Positions 32,882 to 46,100 of a stretch of DNA of 64,000 nt are shown in pieces. Source of the stretch: Dipylidium caninum. Lineage: Eukaryota > Platyhelminthes > Cestoda > Cyclophyllidea > Dipylidiidae. The notes under the pieces are model-generated. The model did not search any database. It was not told where the DNA came from and worked only from the letters and a program-made list of their open reading frames with translations. The translations under genes were made by a program, and so were the position numbers. Numbering within the stretch: the stretch's first letter is position 1; the number at the start of each line of letters is the position of its first letter. Location of the stretch: NCBI GenBank assembly GCA_017562135.1, contig QEYB01000087.1, positions 62,001-126,000 on the forward strand. The letters run 5' to 3'.

Positions 32882-35800
32882 CAGGAGGTATGATTGCTCG
32901 ACGTGCGCGGCAAACTGGCTGATCTGGCGGGCATTCAGTTTCGAGATTCTTTCCACGACTCTTAGCGTAGGCTTTGCATTGTTCATCACCTCTTAGCATG
33001 CATTGACTGCCCGGATAGCCACAACGGGCGTTCTAAAAACCGTTGAATATCAACAAGTTTGACAAACGTTTTGTGTTGCATTTGTTGTTCTAATTATACA
33101 CTTTGATTGGCGGTGAATTCAACCGTTCACATGAATCACCAAGGGGATGTGAAGGAGGACTATATGTGAAATGAAATGTTAATTGTACACCAAATTAATC
33201 GGGTTTCTAATGAATGCGAATAAATTGCACAAGATTAGGCGAAGTTAGGATTAGACGGAGTAAATAGTCGCAATGTGACCGAACGATGCATAGGTTTGCG
33301 CAGGTTCCATTCTAACTCTGTTTCCTTATTGGTTTTTGCACTATTTCAACTCATAATTTCAAATAGCTTAGTTCCTACTTAAGGACACACAGCATTTACC
33401 GAGAATTAGCGTTGTGATTATTAAAACTGGAGTCAAGTACATCCGAACAGGCATTAATAGGTTGCGGGAAATTATAATGATGTTTTTAAGAAAACTTTGC
33501 ATCTCTTTTGGCGGTTCCCTGCCCGAGACCAGTTGATCGCCACATGGTCGACGGTTAAGTAAAAGAAACACACACACTGAGATTTACAAAAGAAGAGTTA
33601 TTTTTTAAATTTTTGTTTTAGTGAATGTCGAGCGGAGAACAATAAGCGTCACCATTCTCAAAAAATCTAGCATCTTTCACTGTTCTATTAACTTGAGGGA
33701 TTGATTTCAAGACACTAATTTTGTATTAAGAGTGAGGAATAACGGTTCTTAAGCATTATTAAACACTAAGACGTATTACTCAATAGATGTTCAACTGTAC
33801 ATATTTTATTCTGGCCTAGTTTCGTCAATTTTGGGCTTCTGCAACCATGCACTTTATAATTCCACTTAAAATATAACCGTTTCTTCAGCGAACTAACTTA
33901 GCTTCTTTTGTAAAAAGAATAAAAGTTATGAATTAGGCTCATATAGGATAGAACACGTCTCTTAATGGTTTTGGTTCCACAAACAATAGGCAATTTTGCA
34001 GTTTTAATTGTGACCTTGATTACTTCAATTCAATGTTATCACTCTGCAAAAACTTAATTCATAACTTTTATTCTTTTTACAAAAGAAGCTAAGTTAGTTC
34101 GCTGAAGAAACGGTTATATTTTAAGTGGAATTATAAAGTGCATGGTTGCAGAAGCCCAAAATTGACGAAACTAGGCCAGAATAAAATATGTACAGTTGAA
34201 CATCTATTGAGTAATACGTCTTAGTGTTTAATAATGCTTAAGAACCGTTATTCCTCACTCTTAATACAAAATTAGTGTCTTGAAATCAATCCCTCAAGTT
34301 AATAGAACAGTGAAAGATGCTAGATTTTGAGAATGGCGACGCTTATTGTTTTAGTGAGCGGCGCGCGGATGCTTGTGAGTAAAATGATCGACATTCTGGT
34401 ATTTCGTAAATTCCGACGTTATTGTTCCCCAAATCGGACCTTTACTCTACTGAAAGCATTTGAATCAGTGTAGAAGTGAGCGCCATTCTGTGACAAATGC
34501 CATTCAACACTGTTAACAAGTAGGAAGAAATAAGTCATCTAACATATGTAAAATATGTAAGTCTGGATATTTAAGGCTTTTCCTTACCTGACACAAATCG
34601 TACAAGTCGAAGACACAAAAAGACTCGCAATTTGCACGCGAATAAAACCTATTCGCATTTCCGCCGTGGCCTGCATATGAAAACCAAAGGCAGCGACCAT
34701 CTGTTTGCGAGTAAAACCAGGCGGAGCGTTCCTCCGGCCCCACGCCCCACTTTGGTGGCAGTCGGCAAGCAGAATGGCGCGGATAACTGCCAAGGCGGTT
34801 CATATCGCGTACCGGCCATCGAGAAACGCTTAAACGAACTTTATTTGCGCGTAGGAATGCGTTGCGTTCCGCCTCTGCTGCTTTATCTTCTGCAATGGCG
34901 TCACTGGTGTTTGGTAGCATTAGAGCAGGTGGTGAACCTGCTGAAAGTGCTTGCATTGAAATGGGCTCGTAGTTATTCTCGACTCTTGGAGGCTCATTCG
35001 GACAGTCAACGACTCCTGAAAGTTGGCCGTTTTCCGGTCAGTGTTTTAATGACTTCAATAAGCTTATAAGAGCGTATGGTTGTAGATATGTAGAAAAATT
35101 TTTGTTTTCATAGATTTCCACTTTTTATATGCTCTCCAAACAAAATTATCTTACCTCTGATACCCCAGCGTCTTAGCCAGGATATATGTCAAATTTCATT
35201 TGTATAGTTCATAAGGTGTGAGATTTCTTTTTAAGTTTACAAGCTAAGAAACACGTGAAAAGATTTGTCACAAAATCATGCGCTGTCCTCATCCTTCATG
35301 TTAGTTTTACACCTACGGTTTTAGCAAATCGAGGACGAATTTGCCAATTTATGAAAACAAGCCACCTAACATAAGTTATGTGCAAGTACTTGTATTTAAA
35401 CCCAAAATATTAAAGCATTATGTTTTAATGCTCAGCATTTAGCCATATTCACAAAAGGCGGAATTTATCCGCCCGTTATACGTGCGTTTTAGTTAATAAT
35501 CTATGTCCTTAAAACTGAACAGATATTCAAAGTAGGCTTGAGACCTACTTCGGTAGTTGTTCGTTAGGAAAACGAGCATATTGTGTAAAAATAACGTTAA
35601 TTGCATTAAGGTTGAAAATAAGCAAAATTTCGTCATTCAGATGAGGCCATCCTGTGTAGGTTTAACCTTTCTCCACTTGAGACTACGTACATCTAAAGGC
35701 GCCATTTATCCTAAGAAATTTAGATACCACCGCAATCAATGACTGAAATTAATTTAAAAGTAAGATGATTCACTAACAAGAATCCACTTTGTTTCCAGAT

Positions 35801-38248
35801 ATCAAAATCTTCGTAATCGCCCTAATTTGATGCCGCAATAAGCGAATATTTGATAAAGTTACAAAAATAAGTTGGCAACTAGAAGCACTGACCCCAAAAC
35901 CAACGGAATGCACCCTAATTTTCACGAGAAAGGATAAGTAATTGACACTTTTTACGCGATTTACCCAAGTAAGGCATCTTAAACTGACAGTCCACAATTA
36001 TTTTATTTTTAATTCTCCATAACTACTTCGGTGTTACAGATGGGAGACTAGGCAACTTCACAGTTACTGCGCCTCCCACCCTCTTGGTTCTAAAATATTC
36101 TTAGACCAGGACGAAAGTGCTGACCAGCTGTTAGTGCAGGCGAAAGTCCCCGTAACTGTCCATAAATACTTGGTTGTGTAATTTTTAGAGGGCACCAGAC
36201 TTTCTAGTCCACCGAGACATTAGAATCTTATAGAATAAATCAAACAACTTCTCCGTCATTCATCATCACTTCACCGCCTTGGATATGTGTGTAGCGTCGG
36301 CCAGTGAGGCTGGCTCTGGGCAAATCGAATGTAACCCCGACTTTAAAGTGGAGATTATGGAAAAACACACCACATTAAAAAAATAACTTCTTCCCTCCAT
36401 CACCATGTGGTTGAGAGGAAGACGACAAAGAAAAATCAGTTTTACTTCACTAAAACTAAAGGAAGAAATCCAGATAAAGCGAATGACTTGAGCAGATTCA
36501 TTTGTCATTATCACCCTTTAAAATATCGCTGAAATTTTCTCAATTACAGTAGCTGAGAAGTTTATCTAAAAAAGGTGAACTTTGTTACTAGGGCTCTTGT
36601 TTTCTACCGTTTGCCCATCTATTCTAATTTTTTTCCGCCTTTCTATTCGTTTGCACTTGGCAAGTTTGAGTGCCTACACGTTGCCTCTTTTCACTTAATG
36701 ACAAGTCTTCACTGCACTTACGCTTATTTTCACGTTATTTTAAATTTATTTCATGGGCGATAATTTAAACATCTTAAGTGTTTTGGGAGGGCTGTCCCTT
36801 TAACAACGATTTCACTGGTTTAAGGCACTTTGTGGAACGAAAATCTTGTAAGAACATGTATATCGGGGGAAAAAATGATCGATTAAAAGATTTTGTCGTT
36901 TTCTTAGCCTGTCTTTCGTTAAGGCTACAGTTTTAACTACCACGATTTTTTCATTTCACGTAAAATAAATGGATGCTAAGAAAAGGTGTGATTGCAATGA
37001 GGTATAAGACATTTGAGTGGAATTTGTGTGCATGAATTGTGTTGTAGAAGGGAAATCGGTGAATCAAGGTTGTTTAGGTCTGCCCAAATCATCCAAACTC
37101 CACCCCTACCATCAACGCATCCCGGTGCCTCGTCACCGCGCCTACACTTTCTCATTTTGTTGCTGAAACTACGCTTTCAGCCTACCATCAGTGTAAATTA
37201 CTACATAGGCAAAAAAACCCTCAATGGATGATCTACTTACGTCCCGTAGGGTCATAAATGCAGCCTCTCTGACTTCTTGTCTCGACATGACTAGACCAGC
37301 CGTCAAATCTTCCACTTGAAGGACGTCTGTAGGTGTTCTGACTCTCGTACATTTGTTTCAGCCGCTCCTCTTCTCGCCAATATTCGTCCACTTGGCTCAT
37401 TCGTCTGTCATAGGAGTTGGTAGTAATTTCCTGTTGCTTTGGATAGGCGTTATATCCCGATTCCCGGTATTGTGTTTGCTGCTCATGATAATCCCTACCA
37501 GAATCAGGCGGATATGTTAGACTTCTGTGATAGAAGGGAGATGATGATTCGGTCCGATTAGTATCACTATAAACGATGAAGGCAGTCTGCGGAACTATGG
37601 GCGGTTCGTAGACAGGAGTTCTGGTCTCTTCCGCAGTATACTTTGGCGGTGGTGGATGTCTCTCCTGTTTAATAGTTTCCAACAGTAGAGGAGGTCGAGC
37701 CGAGTCCCTGTCGTAATCTTGAGGAGGATACTCGTTTTGTGAACCTCCCGAATCCTCAAATGTCACCTCTTGTTCATTTTCGTCGATCTCTCCGTCAATC
37801 TTGCCTTCTGGGAGGTAGGACTCATAATGCCCCATTTCATTGTCATTTGAGGTGTTGAATGGCGGCTCATCGAAGGTATTCTCATAGACGGAGTCCACAA
37901 CTGGTTGATCATAGACGTCGACAGAATGATGGTCTATAATCTCAGTTGGTTGTTTCACCTCTCCATCTAAATATGGAAGTATGCAGAGAATGTTAACTTG
38001 TCCCGAAACACTATTGCCACTCGCCTTCAAAGGAATTGTAAATTTATATTGTGTAATCCGAAATCTGGTTCTCAAATGTAATTTCAGGAGCGATTGAAAA
38101 ATCAGGCATAAAAAGTTGATTGAAAGCTAAATTGGATTTATCTAACAATGCATACCCAGTTTGCTATCCCATTCCTCATCATCCTCGTTATCGTGATATT
38201 CACTTTGCGAAGTTAGTGCCTGAAACTTGAGGTGTGGATGCTTCGCCG
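32882..38248 (-). CDS. Kunitz-domain extracellular protein, internal exons of a larger gene
   Basis: Four minus-strand exons join in phase: 38248-38156, 37966-37241, 35015-34588 and 33032-32882. The gene begins and ends in exons not found here. The first two encode an acidic, Tyr/Pro/Gln-rich segment with little predicted order (DNEDDEEWDSKL, then PPQDYDRDSARPP). The second ends in GCIYDPTG, which continues into RVVDCPNEPPRV. The third carries a Kunitz/BPTI domain starting CRLPPKWGVG, with WFYSQTDGRC, YAGHGGNANRF and the closing CESFC. The fourth has five cysteines in 50 residues (RCGYPGSQC, ECPPDQPVC). In the Kunitz domain the second and fourth cysteines are replaced by Gly and His, so one of three disulfides is missing. 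A secreted matrix or cuticle-type role is inferred from composition; no signal peptide is visible because the first exon is missing. Protease inhibition is doubtful. Confidence 0.75.
33638..34350. repeat. Near-perfect foldback inverted repeat with 119-nt loop
   Basis: Arms at 33638-33935 (298 nt) and 34055-34350 (296 nt) are reverse complements with only isolated differences, such as six versus four A in one run and a single A/G change. The spacer is 33936-34054. Both outer edges share the 12-nt direct repeat TTGTTTTAGTGA (33613-33624 and 34346-34357). The whole structure lies inside the 1555-nt intron of the Kunitz gene. It could be a foldback or MITE-type element, a local inverted duplication, or an assembly artefact. 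It contains no open frame of note. Confidence 0.85.
35016..37240 (-). other. Intron of the Kunitz gene
   Basis: 2225-nt intron between the acidic exon (donor GTAAGT) and the Kunitz exon (acceptor TTTCAG), phase 1 on both sides. No coding pattern or repeat was seen inside it. Confidence 0.65.
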
Positions 38249-41200
38249 CTGAAATAGAGGAATTCAAGTCTTTTTTATAAAATTGCAAACCAAGTACCTC
38301 AAATAGTACTCAAATTGACCTCGTGAAAATCTATTTTATTACTATAGCACTAAATATGGATGTCAGCTGATTGAAGTAATGCATTTGCAAAAATTGCTCC
38401 GAGATCTGAGCAGGTATTTGTTTACAACAGATGAAATATTAAAGTGGTAATTACTTTCTAGCCGTAGAACTGTAATTTTCTCGTCATGTTTATTTTTTTA
38501 ACTGGGAAGCTCTGACTATTACTTTAATCCCCTAAGCAATTTAAGTAGTATGTCACGCTCTAAAGTATAACGAAACTAAATATGTGTATATGGGTAGAAA
38601 AATAAGCCTCAAAACCTACTTGAGTTCGTAGGTAGGGTAGAAGTCGTTAAAAATGTCAATACGAGCTGTAAGAAGATGGATAAAATAACTGGTTAGTTGA
38701 TAGGCCGATGGACTTGGAGGACTGCCAAACTTTCACCTGGCTAAAACTTACAGGAGTCAATGGGCGATGTATTAAGTGCGTCAAACTGCTCTTTACATTA
38801 GTCTACCAAGAAGTAGTAATGGAATATGAAGGCCATTAAATTCGGAATTTTAGATTTTTAATCGCTTAACGCCCAAGTAATATCAGCACAAACGTACACC
38901 GAAGATAAATGTTTTCCACATGTCTTGCACGGATTAAGGTGACAGCTAAAATGGTAGAAAACAGCAGTAAAGATGTGCAATGACTTATGGTCACATGCCA
39001 AGGGGCCAATTGTCCCGCAATCGGCGTCAGCTACGCCTACAACACCGCAAAAGGAAACCGGAGATAACATTGGTAGATCAGAGTGATAATATTATGAAAC
39101 GCAAATGCCACGTCTGCTTTTAGGCCATCAAGTCGAATGGTGTTTGAGAGACTGTCAAAATGTCGTGAGGTCAGACACTGAGTCATCAGCCAAGGAATGA
39201 TGACCTATAGTGCTGGGGAAGAGACGGTTGACAGGGTGATCGTGACCTTAGCCCAGGCCAGGGCTCCGTTTTCCTTCCGGCAACGCAAAAAGCAACATGC
39301 CGCCGGTAAGGTGTACACTGCTTACTCTGGTTCTTTTCTTTTCTACTTCACAAGGGAGGATATGACAGAAACGTTAGGAGCATCCACTCACTTCTACGCT
39401 CATTCGAGACGGTTATAATTTAACTTTCTCGCTAATTTACTTTTTAACTAGTTTTTGCGAAAGGAAACAAACACATTTTTTGTCTTTCAGGAGTGAATAA
39501 GATATTTGCAGTGCACTAATATCGAATGCGTAATTTAGCACGCCATCAAATATGTGACACTTGAAGTTGACGGAAGGCGGATTCTATTGGGGACGGAAGT
39601 ACAGTGCCTTAAAGTTGCCTGTAATTCCGAAATAAACTCTTCCACTCCTAATTACCCTGGTCATGTGTGAAAGCGCATTTAAATACACTTCCAACCAGAA
39701 ATCTCGTTATCTGAGAGGTCGGTCCGCTTTGCTATGCCACTTTGACTGATTTGCTGATTGAAAGCTGTCAACGTAATGGCACGAGTAGATACTCGAAATG
39801 GGCCCATCCAACCTCGTCTAACCTTTATAAAAGCGATCGGTTTAAATTGAGACTTGTTTAGCAGTAGTATCATAAATTAAATGGAAATTTTCAGCAAAAT
39901 CATCGACATCATAGTTTTCATAGCACGTCATTGACATGAAATTGGTCAAGATACAAAAAAGGGACTTGCCTGGAGGGTTATAGAGAGGATATAAGTACCC
40001 CGTTGACCAGAGAAGGCTTCTAATACCTCCAGAAGCATCTGAAATACCTCACCTCATTGGACAGAATCACTCGATTAGCGCAATTTCCATTGGCTGCTTA
40101 TGGCACGTAGAGGCGGTGGGTGGGAGTGCTGCTGAACCTGTCCCCTTGCACCCACAGCAGCGGGGCAAAGCACCCAGTCATCAACCCACACAATAAACGG
40201 GCTGAATGTATGGGCACGGGGGCTCGCTTACAACTGCCAACTGCCCGTTCATAGACCTAATTCAACCTGAAATTAAGTTAATATTTTGTAAGGTGAGACC
40301 AGTCAAAAGTGGAATTTATGATACGGCAGAGGGTTACCGAAGTAATGTTGTGTTTGAAATAATTTGGAATATTTTTCAAGTCACTTTCTCGCCTCCAGGT
40401 TCGACACGGTCTTTACTTTGGACCACCATTTGATAGTCTCAAAGCCAATGAATTAGTTTTACCTCTGACTTAACAAACAAATCACAAAGAGCAATTTTTA
40501 ATACACCTAAGCCCAAGCTGTGGTGACTGGATTAATTAGGACTAATCTATTTTCTCATTTTTGTCATCTCAAAAACGGAACAGAAATTGGTTGAACGAGA
40601 TAAATGGTAAACATGCGTGGTTGAGGGTTGTTGTTGCCTTATTATCACAAACTCTGTTTGTTTAACGTGCCATTGCAATCCGCATTCAGTACAAATGACT
40701 CGCATTTCACTCAGTCATTAAATAAATTTTCAGCCTAAACCATGCTATCGTATGTGGTTGAAGGATATGCAAACTCATTCCCACTTCTTCCCATAATTTA
40801 GCTTTGAAAAGGGAAAATCTTTTCGCGAAATACTCCATACACACCTGCAAAGTAAGTTACGTTTACGCATGAAATGTGGGTGATTTTGAGACTGACGGGA
40901 ATGAGTGGCAGTACATTCAGATTATTAAATGCCTCCCTTAAAGTTCACCCACATCGAAGGGTGTCGAAAGGAAGCGAAAATTAGGGGATTACCAAAGGTG
41001 GCCACTTCGAAAAGGGAGGAGTGAATTAAGTAATTCATATTTGTAATTTCCCAATAAATTTTCTCGCTATCTCCCTTCTTAATGTAAACGTTTCTTTGGC
41101 CATTTCATTGGCCCGCTTTTGGTCACAAAAAAGTAAGGCGGCTCGCCATTAACTTTTCGTATGATCTCTGTTGCATCATTTCATTTGGGTCGTTTTAAAA

Positions 41201-43176
41201 TACACGCTGTACGTTTAATACATAATAATTAATGATGCCCTTCTATTCCCATATTTACATAAGAATTGATTAAAATGAAAAAGGAGTTTCATAGGAGCGT
41301 CGCCCTCTAGAAAGGCTAAGTGTGTAATGTAATGGGGTTGTGATGTATACATACTTCTGGTTACATTACTTAAGTCGGGCATGATGTCCTTGAATTCTCC
41401 GCGACCTTTGTTTTAGTGCGTCGGAAAGGTTCTCTCTCATACCACTAAAATAGCCTGCCGGAATTATATGGATATGAGTTGGATTGAAAGCATATCACAG
41501 GCAGAAACTTCAAGAGCGGGTAGACACACTAAAGCATGTCCAATATGACTAGACATCTTGGCAATGTACTGCTAAGCCCTTTACATTCATGCGGCAAAAT
41601 GAGTAATGCACCCTGAATTGAGAAATAAAATGATGGCAGTAAGTTGAAGTGCATATGATTTTCTATACTAATAACATGGGAAATTATTCGCCTACCCAAA
41701 GTGGTTGGGGCTCAAGGAGCAATGCGTTTATCACTAATATATCATGTTCTCACAGTGTGGGTGGCGTAGTGCGCAAAGAAATACTTCTTACTAATGTATG
41801 TACAGGGTTTGAATGTTGAAACAGTTCGTTGGTTCGCCAGACAATCGTAATAATGCGAAAATAAGAAAGTCAACAGCCACAAAAATATGATTAGACAGCA
41901 AAAATGGCTGCCTAATAAGCGCTTATGGGGAAAGAAATGGAATTGGAATTGGCCAATTTATGTCGTTAGGCAATCGTCACGTTGAATTTCAAATCTCAGT
42001 TATGAAAATTAATGGGGGTTTCTATGATCCGGTAACTCGCCCACTTTAACAATAACTCCTCAACAATCCGTTGAGTTCCAATTTATCCACCATGTAATTA
42101 TGAGGTTATTTTTGATGAAGTCAAATATGCGTCGATGCAATTACGAAACAGCCTTTACAAACAATTTGAAATGTGACAAAGTAGGCACTTTCAAAACATT
42201 TAGTTATATTTTAACTTTAACAGGAACTCTCCATTTTCCAGGTGGTAACTTTTACGGCGTTCAAGGCTTTTTGCATATGTAATTTATCATGAACTCGAAC
42301 GGTTCAACTTGTTCCAATGACTGCAGACACGCTTATAATAGCTTTAGCAGGTCAAGAACTTATTTTGCACCATCAATTGACTTTTTCAGGGAATTGTTAA
42401 TATTAGAACCCAGAAGCAACCTGCATAGCATAAAAAATCACCCTCAAATGGCGTCTATCACGGTGAATTTTAGGTACTAAAATTGTGGTGTCTGAAAATG
42501 TACCTAGTGGTTTTTTCGCGTTATTTCGACTTTCGTAGGAAACGGTAGGGTTACTAGCCGCTTTGTACGTATTTGGCTTGTAGATTTGCTGCAAATAGAC
42601 AGAAGTTTCTCATCATTCCTGGCCTAGTGTGGGTGGAAGTAATTGCAGGCACTAAGTTCGACAGTTATAATAATGAATAAAGTAGTAATTACATCACATA
42701 ATTTGCATTAATGTGCAGGCAACGCGTTTTTCGCTCAGCGGTTACAAATTTAAGCCGAATCACCGTCGTGTTACGTAAATGCAATGTAAAACTTTCAATT
42801 CAATCCCCTCAGGACGGTGGCAATAAATAATGAAGTAAAATATTTCGCTTACCATTGTGAAAGTGGTTTGATGTTTTACCACATTAAAGAGTTGCAAGTA
42901 GGGGCCGACAAACAGTTATTCCTTGAAGAAAAGTGCAGTTAGGTTCGACATGAATGTATTAATTTAAGTGACTTTGGTCAATCCTTCCAAACAACACAAA
43001 ATCACATACTTACAGCAATAAAAAATTTTGCTTTTCTCAACTTATTATATTAATTAATTTAATTTTAGACAATTGATGACGAAAATGAACAAGGTATGTT
43101 AAAATGTTCTACCTACTACTGACCTTCGAGCGGACGCTGCTACCGACTCGAAATCCCTCACTTTAAGCAGTTCGTG
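38249..43176. other. Upstream or intergenic region, one weak Cys-rich exon candidate
   Basis: About 4.9 kb between the most upstream Kunitz-gene exon found and the ELAPOR start codon. The signal-peptide exon of the Kunitz gene should lie here. One candidate, 39036-38900 (minus), is flanked by AG and GTGTAC and carries five cysteines (DCGTIGPLAC, CHLNPCKTCG), but its exit phase does not join the next known exon. Nothing else was recognised. Confidence 0.4.
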
Positions 43177-46100
43177 ATGCATACAAAATGTTTTCTAGGA
43201 GCTCTTTTCTTAATCTTCCTGGTTAATGGGCTAGAGGAATGTAATGAAGTAAGCTTGCTTTCTTCTCTATTGCGCAGTCACAAATAACCTATAGTAATAC
43301 TCCGTGCGGCCCTGATGGAAGTCATTTTATCATAAAATTTCCAAAGGATCCAGCTTTGTGCGTAGTGTCCACAGGACCTACGTATGTGGATAAGTGCAGT
43401 ATGCAAAAAATTTCTAAACGAAATTTTTTAGCTCAGACCTGTCCCTCTGGCAAGTCGTTGAACCTTTTATCAAATAGTTGCGAGGATTGTCCTGTTGGAA
43501 CTGCGGCTCCGGGGGACGTGTTTGAAGTTAATTCGTGGCAAAATTTGCCCACTGGATTTTATTCCGATGTTTTAAATAACAAGGATCCTTCGTTGTGTAG
43601 CGAGTGAGTGCCAGAACGCTTATAAATTTGACTTTGCTTCATTTCTAAATTGAATACACTGCTTTCCCATATTCATGTGATACCACTAGATCTTAACCTA
43701 CTTTTTAGGTACGGTTGGTCTCCACAAGGTACCTATCTGCTGGGAAAATCCAATTCGCTTTGTGCTTCTGAGTTAACTTTAGAAAATAAAAATATTTTAG
43801 CAGGCAATGTTACTTTCTACTACAAATTCGATGATCCACTTTCAATGGCATACTTTACGGTATGTCTTGATCACATAATAAGCTTTTTTAAAGATTCGAA
43901 ATGAACGGTGTGTTCTGGACAATGGAAAGAGCCACATCTTACCTCCCAGTTCAAAGAGCAATTGGGCAGCCTACATAGCTCCAGTTCCAGCCGGTGTGTC
44001 AACACTACAGTGGTACCTCTTCTCTGAGAATTACTACGACAAAAACGCTGTAATGACGACATTTAAACTTAAATCAGTACGTGTTTCTGGACGTCCTGCA
44101 ACATTTAATTGCCCTGAGTGTGAACCAGGGTACTATGCCGACAGTGTTGGTGCTGAAAAGTGCCAGAAATGTCCACAAAATACGTATTCAGGTCGACGAG
44201 CTAGTGGTTGTGTTCCATGCCCTACGGGAACTTTTTCATGTAAGATATTTTATAAATTTTTCCTGCTCTAGTTTTTAAAAATCGCAAAAATATTGTACCA
44301 TATAAATGTTATCCTGCCCTCCTTTCTTCCTATGATACCCTTTTCTCAGTCCTTTATCGGCGCCGACAGCTTATTTTATTCTGGTAGATTGACTTTTGAT
44401 TTGGTTTCATCGTCATGTTTTTTTTAGGTAGTAATGGGGCGGTGTGAGTGGTGGTTATCCTTGACCACCTATCTACCTGCTAAATGGTGCTCTTGAAGCG
44501 AAATTACATCGCATCTCCTGCTCCAGTTTATGCGACATCGCTTAGCCACTGGACGGCAAACATTAATTCATAAATCATTCCACGAATGGAACACAAAATC
44601 TAGAGCCTGTCTGTTCTTTTGTCTACCATTCAAAGTGTCACCGCTGGCACTTGATTCAACAATCCCCCTACTTATAGCCTCTCGATTCGTTGATGTGGTT
44701 AGATGTAAACATCATTTTAACTAATCAAATTTAGTTTGCCCTTCGTATGGCATGAGTTTGTCCCTGTGCTACAAATAATGCAATTCCCTACTCCTCGCAG
44801 TTAGTAAGGATATTGAATATTTGTCATTCCGAGGTGTAACACGGGACAACTTGTCATCTATTGAAAGTTTTCACCTAAATGCTATTGTGAATAAATTCAT
44901 TGTCTGCAACGATTCATATAACCCTCATATTAGAGCGGCTTGTCATTCCGACGCTCGTTTGTATGCATATGATGTGAAAAATGGTGTGTCTACATTACTG
45001 CTAGGCTCCTTCCGCTTTTCCCCCGCACCTGAAGACTTTTCATTCCCATTGGTTTTCTCCTCGTGAGTGTTTCCACACATTTACACACACAAAATTATTT
45101 TTTCTCTGTTATGGAAGCTGCGTCAATGGGTTGCTTGAGACATTTCTCGTCACGGTGTTTCGTCAACTACCTACGCACGCCTATTTGATTCCCTCTCCTC
45201 AGTTGACATTCTCTTAACTTTTAGTGCCTGGCTCTAGCAGTTGCAGTGCCAAGCAGCCCTGCCAACCGTCAGAATACTTCACTGCCTACACTGTATGCTC
45301 TGCTGCGTCCAATACGGTAAGGTATTGTTTCTCTCGTTATTATGTGGCAAGAAGACTGTGTCAGTGTCCCACGAACGGTTACCATGGTGACCATCAGCTA
45401 ATAGGCTCAAGGCGTTATTGACTGTAATGCAGAATCCCTTTCATTGTCTTGCGCTCTGTGTGATTTGTTCGCACTCATGGCTCATGAATTAATTCACCAT
45501 TCTGTGTGGGCAGAGCGCATATATTCTGTTTTCACCAATCCTCGGATATTTAGTGGCTAGAGTTTCTGTGATAAGATCCGAGCATTGAAGAAAATGATTC
45601 ATCTTCTGGGTTGTAGGGGCAGATAGATGTTACACATTCGTGCATAGTAGCGACGGTTACGATGATTATCGTTTGCAAAGAGAATATATGTATGTATTTA
45701 TCCATTCGAGGATGTCTTACTCTCTTCGTCCACTAATAATTTTTTCAAAAGAGCCAGTTAATGTTCGCCATCTGTCTTTGCTTTCGTATTGCCTTAAATT
45801 TGGCCTGCCTTATCATTTGTCCGGATGCATTAACAGAAAGGGGGGAAGAGGCGAGGGGCTCGAGGAGTCAAGAAGGAGTGAGAAGACATTCCACATATTT
45901 GGGTTGGGTACGGAGCCCACCGCGACGTCCAAACGTGTGACACGTTCCTAATAAAATAGAGCTTAACAGAAAAGGAGACAAAAAACTCAAGTTAGAAACA
46001 ACCCATAAGGAGGTAAATGACAAATTCACCCACTCAATCTTCACAGCTTGAAAGATCGATTTCAAAGTAAAAAAAAACTGTAAAAGGCAGGATTATGGGA

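Noticed and set aside
34632..35069. Plus-strand open frame of 145 codons
   Set aside because: Antisense shadow of the Kunitz exon, which has clear domain cysteines and splice sites on the minus strand.
45640..45951. Open frame of 103 codons in an ELAPOR intron
   Set aside because: No splice phase match with the neighbouring exons and no cysteine pattern of the family.
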